Positions 1 through 7,368 of a stretch of DNA of 14,033 bases are shown in pieces (the stretch's first letter is position 1; each line of letters opens with the position of its first letter). The notes beneath the pieces are model-generated. The model was not told the origin of the DNA and ran no database searches. It saw only the letters and a list, made by a program, of their open reading frames with translations. The position numbers and the translations under genes were made by a program. This stretch comes from Campylobacteraceae bacterium UBA1877 (GTDB lineage Bacteria; Campylobacterota; Campylobacteria; Campylobacterales; Campylobacteraceae): the NCBI GenBank assembly GCA_002352945.1, contig DDHL01000103.1, positions 1 to 14,033 of the forward strand. The letters run 5' to 3'.

Positions 1-1709
1 CCCTCGTTATTGCTATTTTAATCACGTTTTTTACTACTCTTTCATGTTGGATAAGCTACCGGTTAATCCAGCCTTTAGTAGGAGAGGATATTTTTGATAG
101 CGTAGATTTAACCCAAAAATACCTCATCTACATGATTATTGGTGCAACTATAGCTTCTGTTTTTGAAAACTGCTTACTCTACTTTTTTGGCGCAATGCCT
201 TTTGATCACTTAGCCCAAAACACTATTGGATTCTTGGCTGGCAATTTTTCTGGCATGGTGATTCTTTCGTCTTTTTATCTTTTTTACGCTTCTAAAAACT
301 TCAAAAGAAAATTTAGCCAATTAAAAGAGCCATTTTTTTGGCTCAATACACTTTTAAGCACCATTTTTACACTCTTTCTTTTAACTACCACATACCTTCA
401 TCGAGTGGAATTTTTTATCCTTATTCCGCTTTTAGTTATCTTGCTAAGATACCGAGAGGTTGGAATCCATATTAATGGCATTATCCTCTTTAGCGTTGGA
501 ATTTATGCCATTGTTTTGCAAAATGGAGCCTTGCAAGATCATTCTGCTTATAGTGTTATTCAGATGCAAATTTTTATCTTTTTTGTCTATGCCGCCGGCT
601 ACTCTCTTAGTGCCACACTCAATCAAGCCGACTCATTGCTGCACAACCAAGAAAAGGCAAATGAAGAGACACTCATTACCTTTGCTAACTTCATAGAAGA
701 AAAAGATGCTTACACGGCAGGCCACTCAAGGAGAGTTGCCCAGTACGCAAGAGAGATTGCTAAGCAGATGGGGCTTAAAAAAGATGAAATTGAACTTGTC
801 TATAAGGCTGGATTGATTCATGATATTGGAAAGATTATCACACCAGAAAATGTTCTTTTAAAGCCAAGTGACCTTAGTGATGAAGAGTATGATCTTATGA
901 AGCAGCATGCGAGTGTTGGCTCAGATATGATAAGTAAAATCAGCCACTTTAAACCCCATGCAAAAATAGTAAGGCACCACCATGAATGGTTCAATGGCAA
1001 TGGCTATCCTGATGGATTAAAAGGGCCTGATATTCCTTTGCTATCAAGGATTTTATGCATTGCTGACGCCTTTGATGCAATGACAACAAACCGCATTTAT
1101 AAGCCTCGAAAAAGTATCAAAGAGGCTATCAAAGAGTTAGATTTGATGTCAAAAAAACAGTTTGATCCTACAATTGTTTTTTATGCAAAAAGATATTTTC
1201 AAACGCTCAAAAAGATTGATGCTTACGAACAAGATGTTACTAGTTTTAGTGACGAGGCTGAAGCAAAACGGTTTGCTTACTTTTTTAAAGATAACCTCAC
1301 TGGCCTTTTTAATAAAGATTATTTTCATATTATACTTAACCAAAAGGCTCAAAAACTTCATTTTAAAATCTTATATGTAATTTGCATCAAAGGCATGAGT
1401 GCTTACAATAAAGAGTATGGCTGGCTTGAAGGGGATGAACTTTTAAGAAGCTTTAGTCAGTTTTTAGAAAGAAAATTTCCAAACTCTTTGATATTTCGAG
1501 CCTATGGGGATGATTTTTTAATTTTGCAAAAAACACACACCCTTATTAGTGAAGCTGATTTTGCATCTTTTTGGCCTGTTAAAAATGCTAAAGTAAGTGT
1601 TGAAGTAACAAAGATTGATCTTGAGAAAAAACCTCTTAAAACCATGCATGAGCTTGAAGCCTACCTTTTTCATTCACTCAAAAAACCCCATAACAATCCT
1701 TACATGTAA
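1..1709 (+). CDS. Membrane HD-GYP c-di-GMP phosphodiesterase with degenerate GGDEF domain (5' end outside window)
   Basis: The frame is open from base 3 and the residues before the first ATG (132) are hydrophobic and protein-like. No Shine-Dalgarno precedes ATG 132, so the gene starts upstream of the window. Numbering from that ATG, residues 1 to about 165 hold several membrane segments resembling a MASE1-type sensory region. An HD-GYP domain follows at about 175-345, with HD at 230-231, HHHE at 282-285 and GYP at 291-293, all metal-site signatures of the family that hydrolyses cyclic di-GMP. From about 385 a GGDEF-like fold begins with DNLTGLFN (387-394), but the signature loop reads YGDDF (458-462), so cyclase activity is doubtful. 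The stop codon lies inside a TTACATGTAA palindrome. The protein probably lowers c-di-GMP at the inner membrane in response to an unknown signal. Confidence 0.9.
   Translation, partial: LVIAILITFFTTLSCWISYRLIQPLVGEDIFDSVDLTQKYLIYMIIGATIASVFENCLLYFFGAMPFDHLAQNTIGFLAGNFSGMVILSSFYLFYASKNFKRKFSQLKEPFFWLNTLLSTIFTLFLLTTTYLHRVEFFILIPLLVILLRYREVGIHINGIILFSVGIYAIVLQNGALQDHSAYSVIQMQIFIFFVYAAGYSLSATLNQADSLLHNQEKANEETLITFANFIEEKDAYTAGHSRRVAQYAREIAKQMGLKKDEIELVYKAGLIHDIGKIITPENVLLKPSDLSDEEYDLMKQHASVGSDMISKISHFKPHAKIVRHHHEWFNGNGYPDGLKGPDIPLLSRILCIADAFDAMTTNRIYKPRKSIKEAIKELDLMSKKQFDPTIVFYAKRYFQTLKKIDAYEQDVTSFSDEAEAKRFAYFFKDNLTGLFNKDYFHIILNQKAQKLHFKILYVICIKGMSAYNKEYGWLEGDELLRSFSQFLERKFPNSLIFRAYGDDFLILQKTHTLISEADFASFWPVKNAKVSVEVTKIDLEKKPLKTMHELEAYLFHSLKKPHNNPYM
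1700..1709. repeat. Iterated palindrome TTACATGTAA, copy 1
   Basis: Perfect 10-bp palindrome containing the last three codons (Tyr-Met-stop) of the HD-GYP gene. It is the left arm of the hairpin formed with copy 2. Confidence 0.85.
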
Positions 1710-1741
1710 AACTTTTATTCTCTGCCAACTTTTACATGTAA
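1700..1741 (+). terminator. Hairpin of two iterated palindromes after the HD-GYP gene, possible terminator
   Basis: TTACATGTAAAA (1700-1711) is exactly complementary in reverse to TTTTACATGTAA (1730-1741), giving a 12-bp stem with an 18-nt loop. A T5 run begins six bases after the stem (1747-1751), so this is an imperfect Rho-independent terminator. The HD-GYP stop codon lies in the left arm. The stem is AT-rich and the tail is displaced, so termination is inferred and may be weak. Confidence 0.4.
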
Positions 1742-1742
1742 A
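1731..1742. repeat. Iterated palindrome TTTACATGTAAA, copy 2
   Basis: Perfect 12-bp palindrome in the gap between the HD-GYP gene and argB. It is the right arm of the hairpin formed with copy 1. Confidence 0.85.
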
Positions 1743-1762
1743 GCCATTTTTAGGGCTAGTTT

Positions 1763-1770
1763 GATAAAAT
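1763..1770 (+). promoter_or_regulatory. Putative -10 region of the argB operon
   Basis: GATAAAAT lies 24 nt before the argB start, in a T-rich context with no recognisable -35. That pattern is common for housekeeping promoters in Campylobacterota. Transcription would start near 1777. It sits just downstream of the hairpin at 1700-1741, as expected for the first promoter of a new operon. Confidence 0.4.
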
Positions 1771-1794
1771 AACTCTTTATGCGAAGGAGTTTTT

Positions 1795-2646
1795 GTGCAA
1801 CGAAAATTACACACAGCCAAAACAATTCTCACAGCTTTGCCTTATATTAAGCGTTTTACTAAAAAAACCATAGTTATAAAATATGGTGGAGCTGCTCAAA
1901 TAAATCCTGATTTAAAAGACCGCTTTGCGCAAGATTTGGTGCTTTTATACCTTGTTGGAATCAAGCCAGTTATTATCCATGGCGGCGGAAAGCGTATCAA
2001 CACTTTTTTGGATAAACTGCATCTTGGAACTGAATTTAAAGACGGAATGCGCATTACAGATGAAAAGGTGATGGAAGTTGTTGAAATGGTTCTAAGCGGA
2101 AGTATTAATAAAGAGATTACAACCCTTTTAAATCACCATGGGGCTAAAGCCATAGGAATTTCGGGAAAAGATGCCAATTTTATCAAAGCCAAACCTTTAG
2201 ATGATGGAAAGTATGGGCTTGTTGGAGATATTAGCGAGATTAACGAAACTGTTTTAGAAAATATTATCAACCAAAACTTCATCCCAGTAGTTGCTCCAAT
2301 TGCATCTGGCCAAACCCTTACCCATCCAGGATACAATATAAACGCTGATTGGGCTGCGAGTAAAATAGCAGTAAGCCTTAAGGCTGAAAAAATTCTCTTT
2401 TTAACCGATACTCCAGGGGTTTTAGATAAAGAGGGCAAATTACTCTCATCTTTAAATACCGATGAAGTTGAAGCACTAAAAAAAGATGGCACAATCCATG
2501 GAGGGATGCTTCCAAAAGTCAATGCCTGTTTAGAAGCTGTGGCAAATGGGGTAAAACAAGCCCATATTATTGACGGGCGCATTGAACACTCCATCTTGCT
2601 AGAACTCTTTACTGACGAAGGTGTCGGGACGGTATTTAGCCAATGA
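1795..2646 (+). CDS. argB: Acetylglutamate kinase
   Basis: Phosphorylates N-acetyl-L-glutamate with ATP, the second step of arginine synthesis, in the cytoplasm. The 283-aa protein shows the amino acid kinase fold: KYGG at 29-32, the glycine-rich HGGG at 62-65, ISGKD in the middle, NINADWAA before the nucleotide-binding half, and a C-terminal ELFTDEGVGT. The amphipathic helix before KYGG (about residues 3-20) and that C-terminal segment are features of the arginine-inhibited, hexameric forms; the shorter arginine-insensitive E. coli enzyme lacks the helix. Feedback inhibition by arginine is therefore likely but inferred. The start is GTG, chosen because AAGGAG (1784-1789) lies five bases upstream. 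The stop overlaps the cutA start (ATGA). Confidence 0.96.
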   Translation: MQRKLHTAKTILTALPYIKRFTKKTIVIKYGGAAQINPDLKDRFAQDLVLLYLVGIKPVIIHGGGKRINTFLDKLHLGTEFKDGMRITDEKVMEVVEMVLSGSINKEITTLLNHHGAKAIGISGKDANFIKAKPLDDGKYGLVGDISEINETVLENIINQNFIPVVAPIASGQTLTHPGYNINADWAASKIAVSLKAEKILFLTDTPGVLDKEGKLLSSLNTDEVEALKKDGTIHGGMLPKVNACLEAVANGVKQAHIIDGRIEHSILLELFTDEGVGTVFSQ

Positions 2647-2966
2647 GAGCCTATCTTGTTCTTGTTACCATGCCAAACAAAAAGAGTGCAAAAAAGCTGG
2701 CTAAAGCTATTTTAAAAAAGAAGTTATGTGCTTGTGTGAGTATACAAAATAGACTCACCTCCTTTTTTTATTGGGATAATAAGCTCAATAAACAAAAAGA
2801 GAGTTTGCTTCTTATAAAAACAACTAAAAAGGCTTTCAAGCCCTTAAAAAAGCGTATAAAATCTTTACATCCATACGATGTTCCAGAAATCATTGCGCTT
2901 AAAATTTCAAAAGCCCATGAACCCTACTTGTCATGGATTAGACAAACTGTAAAAAAGGAATCTTAA
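2643..2966 (+). CDS. cutA: Divalent-cation tolerance protein CutA
   Basis: A 107-aa protein matching the CutA1 family over its whole length, a small trimeric ferredoxin-like protein linked to copper and other divalent metal tolerance. Visible signatures are LCACVS near residue 30, an aromatic strand with FYW, ESLLLIKT, and the near-invariant HPYDVPEI close to residue 80, followed by YLSWI. It is unusually lysine-rich. It starts in a 4-nt ATGA overlap with argB and its stop shares one base with the thrC start (TAATG), so it is translationally coupled inside the operon. No functional link to amino acid synthesis is evident. The family's molecular role remains poorly defined. Confidence 0.93.
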   Translation: MRAYLVLVTMPNKKSAKKLAKAILKKKLCACVSIQNRLTSFFYWDNKLNKQKESLLLIKTTKKAFKPLKKRIKSLHPYDVPEIIALKISKAHEPYLSWIRQTVKKES

Positions 2967-4444
2967 TGAACTTTATCCAAACTCGCGGAAATGATGGAAA
3001 AAAAGCTTTACATGTAAGCTTTTCAGAAGCTATCCTCTCTCCAAGAGCTAGCTTTGGCGGGCTTTATGTTCCCCAAACACTTCCAGCATTAGATGAAGCA
3101 TTTTTTCAAAAAGCAGCCACAATGAGCTACCAAGAGTTGGCATTTGAAATTTTAAAAACTTTTGAAATTGATATTCCAGATGCCATTCTTAAAGAGGCTT
3201 TAGCACTTTATAGCAACTTTGATGATCCAAACGATCCAGCGCCTTTATGTAAATTGGATGATACGCTTTTTGTAAATGAGCTCTACCATGGTCCCACAAG
3301 AGCTTTTAAAGATATGGCTTTGCAGCCCTTTGGACATATTCTTTCTTACCTTGCCAAAAAGCGCAATGAGCGCTATCTTATCTTAGCAGCCACGAGCGGC
3401 GATACGGGTCCGGCAACTTTAGAATCCTTTAGCAATAAAGAGAATATTCAAGTAGTATGCCTCTATCCTGATGGCGGTACAAGCGATGTGCAGCGTTTGC
3501 AAATGGTAACTGCAAAAGGGGATAATTTAAAAGTTTTAGGAATTCATGGAAATTTTGATGATGCCCAAAGAGCACTAAAGGATTTGCTAAACTCAGATGA
3601 GTTCCGCCAAAATCTTGAAGCTTTAAATATTAAATTAAGTGCTGCAAACTCAGTCAACTTTGGCAGAATCATTTTTCAAATAATTTATCATATCTACGCT
3701 TATACAAGACTGCTTAAAATGGGCGAAATTGAAAATGGACAAAGAGTCTATTTTACAGTTCCAAGTGGAAATTTTGGAAATGCCCTTGGAGCATATTACG
3801 CTAAAAAGATGGGCTTGCCGATTGAAAAGATTCTCATAACATCAAATATCAATAATATCTTAACCGAGCTTCTAACTACTGGGGTTTATGACATATCAGA
3901 GCGCACCCTTTTAAAAACCACTTCACCGGCTATGGATATTCTTATCTCTTCAAATGTGGAGAGGGTTTTATTTGATCGCTTTGGAGACAAGCGCACAAAA
4001 GAGTTGATGGATTCGCTAAATAAAGATAAAAAATATACCCTCACACAAGATGAGCTTAAAATCCTCCAAGAAGATTTTAGTGCCGCTTATGCAGATGATG
4101 ATTTTGCAAAGGAGACTATGGCAAGAGTTGCAAAAAGCGGGTATATTTTAGACCCTCACACAGCAACTTGTTTTAAAGCGATTGGGCTTATGCAAAAACC
4201 TCTTAAAAACATTCTTTGCTCAACTGCCGAGTGGACAAAATTTGCCCCAACACTTTTTAGCGCTCTTCAAGGAAATAGCCGAGTTCATGGGGATAAAACT
4301 GCCCTTGAGGGAGTAAGTAATGCTTTACATGTAAAGATTCCAAAAAGCATCCAATCTCTTTTTAATAGACCAATTTTACACAGTACTGTCATAGCAAAAG
4401 AGGATATTCAAGAGTCAGTTTTAAATTTCATCAAGAAAGATTAA
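2966..4444 (+). CDS. thrC: Threonine synthase
   Basis: Converts O-phospho-L-homoserine to threonine and phosphate using pyridoxal phosphate; last step of threonine synthesis. The 492-aa length fits the longer bacterial form. The cofactor lysine is Lys115 in the segment GPTRAFKDMALQ; SGDTG is at 144-148 and the phosphate-binding SGNFGNA starts at 267. The N-terminal region (RGNDGKKALHVSFSEAIL, then GGLYVP) is typical of the family. The ATG shares one base with the cutA stop, with AAGGA about six bases upstream. Two iterated palindromes lie within the gene, near each end, and both encode Leu-His-Val (residues 15-17 and 454-456). kdsB follows after three bases. Confidence 0.97.
   Translation: MNFIQTRGNDGKKALHVSFSEAILSPRASFGGLYVPQTLPALDEAFFQKAATMSYQELAFEILKTFEIDIPDAILKEALALYSNFDDPNDPAPLCKLDDTLFVNELYHGPTRAFKDMALQPFGHILSYLAKKRNERYLILAATSGDTGPATLESFSNKENIQVVCLYPDGGTSDVQRLQMVTAKGDNLKVLGIHGNFDDAQRALKDLLNSDEFRQNLEALNIKLSAANSVNFGRIIFQIIYHIYAYTRLLKMGEIENGQRVYFTVPSGNFGNALGAYYAKKMGLPIEKILITSNINNILTELLTTGVYDISERTLLKTTSPAMDILISSNVERVLFDRFGDKRTKELMDSLNKDKKYTLTQDELKILQEDFSAAYADDDFAKETMARVAKSGYILDPHTATCFKAIGLMQKPLKNILCSTAEWTKFAPTLFSALQGNSRVHGDKTALEGVSNALHVKIPKSIQSLFNRPILHSTVIAKEDIQESVLNFIKKD
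3008..3017. repeat. Iterated palindrome TTACATGTAA, copy 3
   Basis: Perfect 10-bp palindrome near the start of thrC, read in frame as Leu-His-Val (residues 15-17). Confidence 0.85.
4324..4335. repeat. Iterated palindrome TTTACATGTAAA, copy 4
   Basis: Perfect palindrome near the end of thrC, extending to 14 bp as CTTTACATGTAAAG (4323-4336). Read in frame as Leu-His-Val (residues 454-456). Confidence 0.85.
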
Positions 4445-4447
4445 GCC

Positions 4448-5167
4448 ATGATTATCATTCCAGCACGTTTAGAATCAACAAGATTTCCGCGAAAAATCTT
4501 AGCTCCAATCAATGGCATACCCATGGTTATAGCCACTGCAAAACAGGTTTGCGCCATAGATGAAGTTGCTATTGCTACCGACTCAAACGAAGTTGTAAAT
4601 ATTGCTAAAGAGTATGGATTTAAAGGGGTTTTAACCGATAAATCGCACCAAAGCGGAACAGATAGGATTTATGAGGCTGCTTTAAATCTTGGCCTAAGTG
4701 ATGATGATGTTGTTATCAATGTCCAAGCAGATGAGCCTTTTATTGAGCCAAATATTGTCCAAGCCTTGCATGAGTTTGTATCAAAACAAAAAGATGCTTC
4801 ATGGGTAATGGCAAGTTGTTGCAAAAAGATTTCAAAAGATGCAATCAACGATCCCAATTTAGTAAAAGTAATCTTAAGCAAAACCTCAAAAGCCATCTAC
4901 TTTTCTCGCGCACCAATTCCCTACCAAAGAGATAGTGATAGCGGGGTCTATTTTGGTCATTTGGGACTTTATGGTTTTAATGTAAGAAGCCTTAAAAAGT
5001 TTTGCAAGCTTCCTCAATCATGGCTAGAAAAATGCGAAAAGCTAGAGCAGCTACGCGCACTATCAAACGATCTTGCCATAGAAATGATAGAGGTTCAATC
5101 CCAAAGCATAGGAATAGATACACCACAAGATTTAAATCGCGCACTAAAGCTTTATCAAAAAAATTAA
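4448..5167 (+). CDS. kdsB: 3-deoxy-manno-octulosonate cytidylyltransferase (CMP-Kdo synthetase)
   Basis: Activates Kdo with CTP to CMP-Kdo, the donor for the inner core of lipopolysaccharide; cytoplasmic. The 239-aa length is close to family size. The N-terminal nucleotide-binding signature IIIPARLESTRFPRKIL is intact. AIATDS, SGTDRI (the Kdo-site region), INVQADEPFI with its metal-binding aspartate, YFSRAPIPY and HLGLYGF follow in the expected order. It begins three bases after the thrC stop, so it is the last member of the argB-cutA-thrC-kdsB operon. Its presence indicates a Gram-negative outer membrane. Nothing unusual was seen in its sequence. Confidence 0.96.
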   Translation: MIIIPARLESTRFPRKILAPINGIPMVIATAKQVCAIDEVAIATDSNEVVNIAKEYGFKGVLTDKSHQSGTDRIYEAALNLGLSDDDVVINVQADEPFIEPNIVQALHEFVSKQKDASWVMASCCKKISKDAINDPNLVKVILSKTSKAIYFSRAPIPYQRDSDSGVYFGHLGLYGFNVRSLKKFCKLPQSWLEKCEKLEQLRALSNDLAIEMIEVQSQSIGIDTPQDLNRALKLYQKN

Positions 5168-5170
5168 GGG

Positions 5171-5176
5171 TATAAT
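5171..5176 (+). promoter_or_regulatory. Promoter -10 box (TATAAT) for the ABC importer genes
   Basis: A perfect TATAAT four bases after the kdsB stop, 24 bases before the next start, with AAGGAG at 5188-5193 as ribosome binding site. Transcription would start near 5183. No clear -35 is visible in the end of kdsB. Confidence 0.65.
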
Positions 5177-5199
5177 TGTCTTAAATCAAGGAGACAAAA

Positions 5200-5970
5200 A
5201 TGAAAAAAATAATATTATCGTTGCTATTTTCTTTTTTAGCACTTTTTGCTAATGAGCCCTTAAAAGTTGGGATGGAACTTGCATATCCCCCTTTTGAAAT
5301 GAGCTTAAAAGATGGAACTCCAAGCGGTGTGAGTGTGGATTTTGCAAAGGCTTTAGGAGAGTACTTAAATCGTGAGGTTATCATTGAAAATATTGCATGG
5401 GACGGTTTGATTCCCTCGCTTAAAACAGGCAAGGTTGATATCATCATCTCATCTATGACCATAACTCAAGAGAGAAAAAAGAGTATCGCTTTTTCCATTC
5501 CTTACGCTCAATCAAACCTTGCAATCCTTACCCATCCGAATTCGGGCGTAAAAAGCATTGAGGATTTGGATCAAAAAGGCAAAAGAGTTGCTGTCAAAAA
5601 AGGTACAACCGGCCATATTTTTGCATCTAAAAACCTAAAAAATGCCCAAGTGCTTGTTTTTGATAAGGAAAATGCTGCCGTTTTAGAGGTGATTCAACAA
5701 AAGGCTGATGGATTTTTATACGACCAGCTTACAATTTATAAAAATTGGGCAAACCACAAAGATAAAACCGTTGCCCTCTTAAAACCATTTCAAAAAGAGC
5801 CCGAATATTGGGGAGTTGCTTTGCGAAAAGATGATACTAAGCTAAAGGAACAAGTTGATGCTTTTATCAAAAAGGCTAAAGCTGATGGAACCTTTGATGA
5901 ATTCTCAAGACGGTATCTGTCTGAAGCAAGAGAGACTTTTGACAAACTTGGCATCCCCTTTTTCTTCTAA
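5200..5970 (+). CDS. Periplasmic amino acid-binding protein of an ABC importer
   Basis: The 256-aa product is a family 3 extracellular solute-binding protein that would capture a polar amino acid in the periplasm and deliver it to the permease encoded next. A signal peptide is clear: MKK, a hydrophobic run, then a likely cut after Ala17 (LFA before NEPLKVG). The mature start LKVGMELAYPPFEM, the VDFAKALGEYL helix, WDGLIPSLKTGKVDIIISSM and TITQERKKSIAFSIPY are classic family signatures. WGVALRKDD and the C-terminal helix ending in FDEFSRRYL also fit. The ligand cannot be assigned from sequence alone. A good Shine-Dalgarno (AAGGAG) and its own TATAAT suggest strong expression. Confidence 0.93.
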   Translation: MKKIILSLLFSFLALFANEPLKVGMELAYPPFEMSLKDGTPSGVSVDFAKALGEYLNREVIIENIAWDGLIPSLKTGKVDIIISSMTITQERKKSIAFSIPYAQSNLAILTHPNSGVKSIEDLDQKGKRVAVKKGTTGHIFASKNLKNAQVLVFDKENAAVLEVIQQKADGFLYDQLTIYKNWANHKDKTVALLKPFQKEPEYWGVALRKDDTKLKEQVDAFIKKAKADGTFDEFSRRYLSEARETFDKLGIPFFF

Positions 5971-5979
5971 GGATTTCCC

Positions 5980-6771
5980 ATTTCTTTACGACGTTTTTTT
6001 ATAGATCCGCTGGAGTTTAAAGACAACTCCAGCCTCCCTAAATCAGTTTACTGGACAAATGCTCTCTTGCTTTTAATTGGAATAAGTGCCATTTTTTATG
6101 CCATGTTTGCCAATGTCAGCTACGACTTTCATTGGGATAGCGTGTGGGAGTATCGGCAAAAATTTATAGATGGTTTTATAATGACTATCATCATTTCAGC
6201 CGGCGCTTTGTTTTTAAGCCTTTTAATTGGACTCTTTTTTGCCTATGGCCAAAGTTCACGCATCATATTGCTGCGATTTTTCAGTCGGTTTTATATTGAA
6301 GTGATTCGCGGCACCCCTTTGCTTGTTCAAATTCTTATCTTTTTTTATGTCTTTGCTAATAACTTAGGCTTTGATAACCGCTATGTTGTTGGGACGGTAA
6401 TTTTAGCTCTTTTTGCAGGAGCATATGTGACTGAAATGATCCGCTCAGGTTTGCAAAGCATTGATATTGAACAGTATGAGAGCGCTAAAAGCTTAGGCTT
6501 TACTCCTTTTCAAACCTATAGGTATATTATTTTTCCTCAAGCCTACAAGCGCATTATTCCTCCTCTTACTGGCCAATTTGCTTCCATTATCAAAGACTCA
6601 TCTTTGCTTTCGATTATCTCAATAAGCGAATTTACTATGAATGCCCAAGAGGTAAATGCTTACACATACTCAACCCTTGAGAGTTACATTCCTTTGGCAA
6701 TTGGATACTTAATGCTCACATACCCCATCTCTTTAATGGCAAATCGCCTTGAAAAGAGACTTAAAGATTGA
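5980..6771 (+). CDS. Amino acid ABC transporter permease (probable ATT start)
   Basis: HisM/GlnP-type inner-membrane permease. The later half is typical: RGTPLLVQILIFFY, then the EAA loop that docks the ATPase (EQYESAKSLGFTPFQTYRYI) followed by FPQAYKRIIPPL. The start is uncertain. The first standard start in frame is TTG 6067, but it lacks a Shine-Dalgarno and cuts into the first membrane segment. The frame is open back to the stop of the preceding gene and encodes plausible residues (RRFFIDPLEF, then LPKSVYWTNALLLL). TAAGGA at 5968-5973 is correctly spaced for an ATT codon at 5980, giving 263 aa. CTG 6010 is another candidate. The gene continues the binding-protein operon, but no ATPase gene follows. 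Confidence 0.85.
   Translation: MSLRRFFIDPLEFKDNSSLPKSVYWTNALLLLIGISAIFYAMFANVSYDFHWDSVWEYRQKFIDGFIMTIIISAGALFLSLLIGLFFAYGQSSRIILLRFFSRFYIEVIRGTPLLVQILIFFYVFANNLGFDNRYVVGTVILALFAGAYVTEMIRSGLQSIDIEQYESAKSLGFTPFQTYRYIIFPQAYKRIIPPLTGQFASIIKDSSLLSIISISEFTMNAQEVNAYTYSTLESYIPLAIGYLMLTYPISLMANRLEKRLKD
6009..6033 (+). other. Perfect 9-bp hairpin at the binding protein/permease junction
   Basis: GCTGGAGTT (6009-6017) pairs with AACTCCAGC (6025-6033) across a 7-nt loop. It is among the more GC-rich stems in this AT-rich region and has no T-run after it, so it is not a standard terminator. It lies just after the binding-protein gene, where mRNA hairpins often protect the abundant upstream message; with an ATT 5980 start it would lie inside the permease gene. 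Function is inferred. Confidence 0.5.
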
Positions 6772-6783
6772 TTTACATGTAAA
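6772..6783. repeat. Iterated palindrome TTTACATGTAAA, copy 5
   Basis: Begins at the base immediately after the permease stop codon. Its last three A residues form the start of the AAAGGAG ribosome binding site (6781-6787) of the next gene. Confidence 0.85.
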
Positions 6784-6792
6784 GGAGTTTAA

Positions 6793-7368
6793 ATGCAGCT
6801 TGATTTTTCTTCACTAAGCCAAAATGATATTTACAAGCTTATTAGCTACTCAATCTATCCACGTCCCATCGCATGGATAGTAACTGAAAATAAAGAGGTT
6901 GTAAATCTTGCTCCTTTTAGCTATTTTGCTCCTCTTACATCCAAGCCGCCTGTTGCAATTGTCTCTATAGGCAAGAAGCAAAACGGCCAGCCAAAAGACA
7001 CACTAGCTAATATAAGTGCAACCAAAAAGGCTACAATTTGTATTCCTCACCCAAGCCAATTTGAACATGTAAGTCAAAGCGCGACCCCTCTTCCAAAAGA
7101 GGAGAGTGAGTGTGAAAAATTCAATATTCCAACAATGAAAATTTATGATGACTTTCCTCCAATTATCTCAGGAGTTCATGGAGCATTCTTTGCATCGCTA
7201 AGAGAGGTTTATCCAATCGAAGGAAGCAGTACAACTCCAATATTTTTAAATTTAGAGCGAGCCTATTTTGATGATAGCGTGATTGATGAAAATTTACATG
7301 TAAACATGCAATCTCTCGGGCGCGTTGGGAAATTTTTTATCTTAGAGGGCAAGCGGATTGAAGCTTGA
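6793..7368 (+). CDS. Flavin reductase-like (FMN-binding split-barrel) protein
   Basis: A 191-aa cytoplasmic protein of the flavin reductase-like/flavoredoxin group (DIM6/NTAB type). The N-terminal half carries the hallmark PRPIAWIVT, then NLAPFSYFAPL, PPVAIVSIG, and KDTLANI, which together form the FMN site in this family. The C-terminal part is less distinctive. Such proteins bind FMN and either reduce flavin with NAD(P)H or pass electrons to partners; the partner here is unknown. AAAGGAG (6781-6787) precedes the ATG by five bases. The end overlaps the start of the downstream lipoprotein gene by 11 nt. An iterated palindrome inside the gene encodes Leu-His-Val (168-170). Confidence 0.87.
   Translation: MQLDFSSLSQNDIYKLISYSIYPRPIAWIVTENKEVVNLAPFSYFAPLTSKPPVAIVSIGKKQNGQPKDTLANISATKKATICIPHPSQFEHVSQSATPLPKEESECEKFNIPTMKIYDDFPPIISGVHGAFFASLREVYPIEGSSTTPIFLNLERAYFDDSVIDENLHVNMQSLGRVGKFFILEGKRIEA
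7293..7304. repeat. Iterated palindrome TTTACATGTAAA, copy 6
   Basis: Perfect 12-bp palindrome inside the flavin reductase-like gene, read as Leu-His-Val (residues 168-170). Confidence 0.85.

Noticed and set aside
2133..2594. 153-aa open frame on the minus strand across argB
   Set aside because: Lies wholly antisense to a clearly functional argB, has no ribosome site or recognisable domain, and reflects codon bias of the sense gene.
6009..6033. Hairpin as a Rho-independent terminator after the binding-protein gene
   Set aside because: No T-run follows the stem, and the permease frame continues through it.
7072..7081. GAACATGTAA as a further palindrome copy
   Set aside because: Two mismatches in the left arm break the symmetry, so it was not counted.
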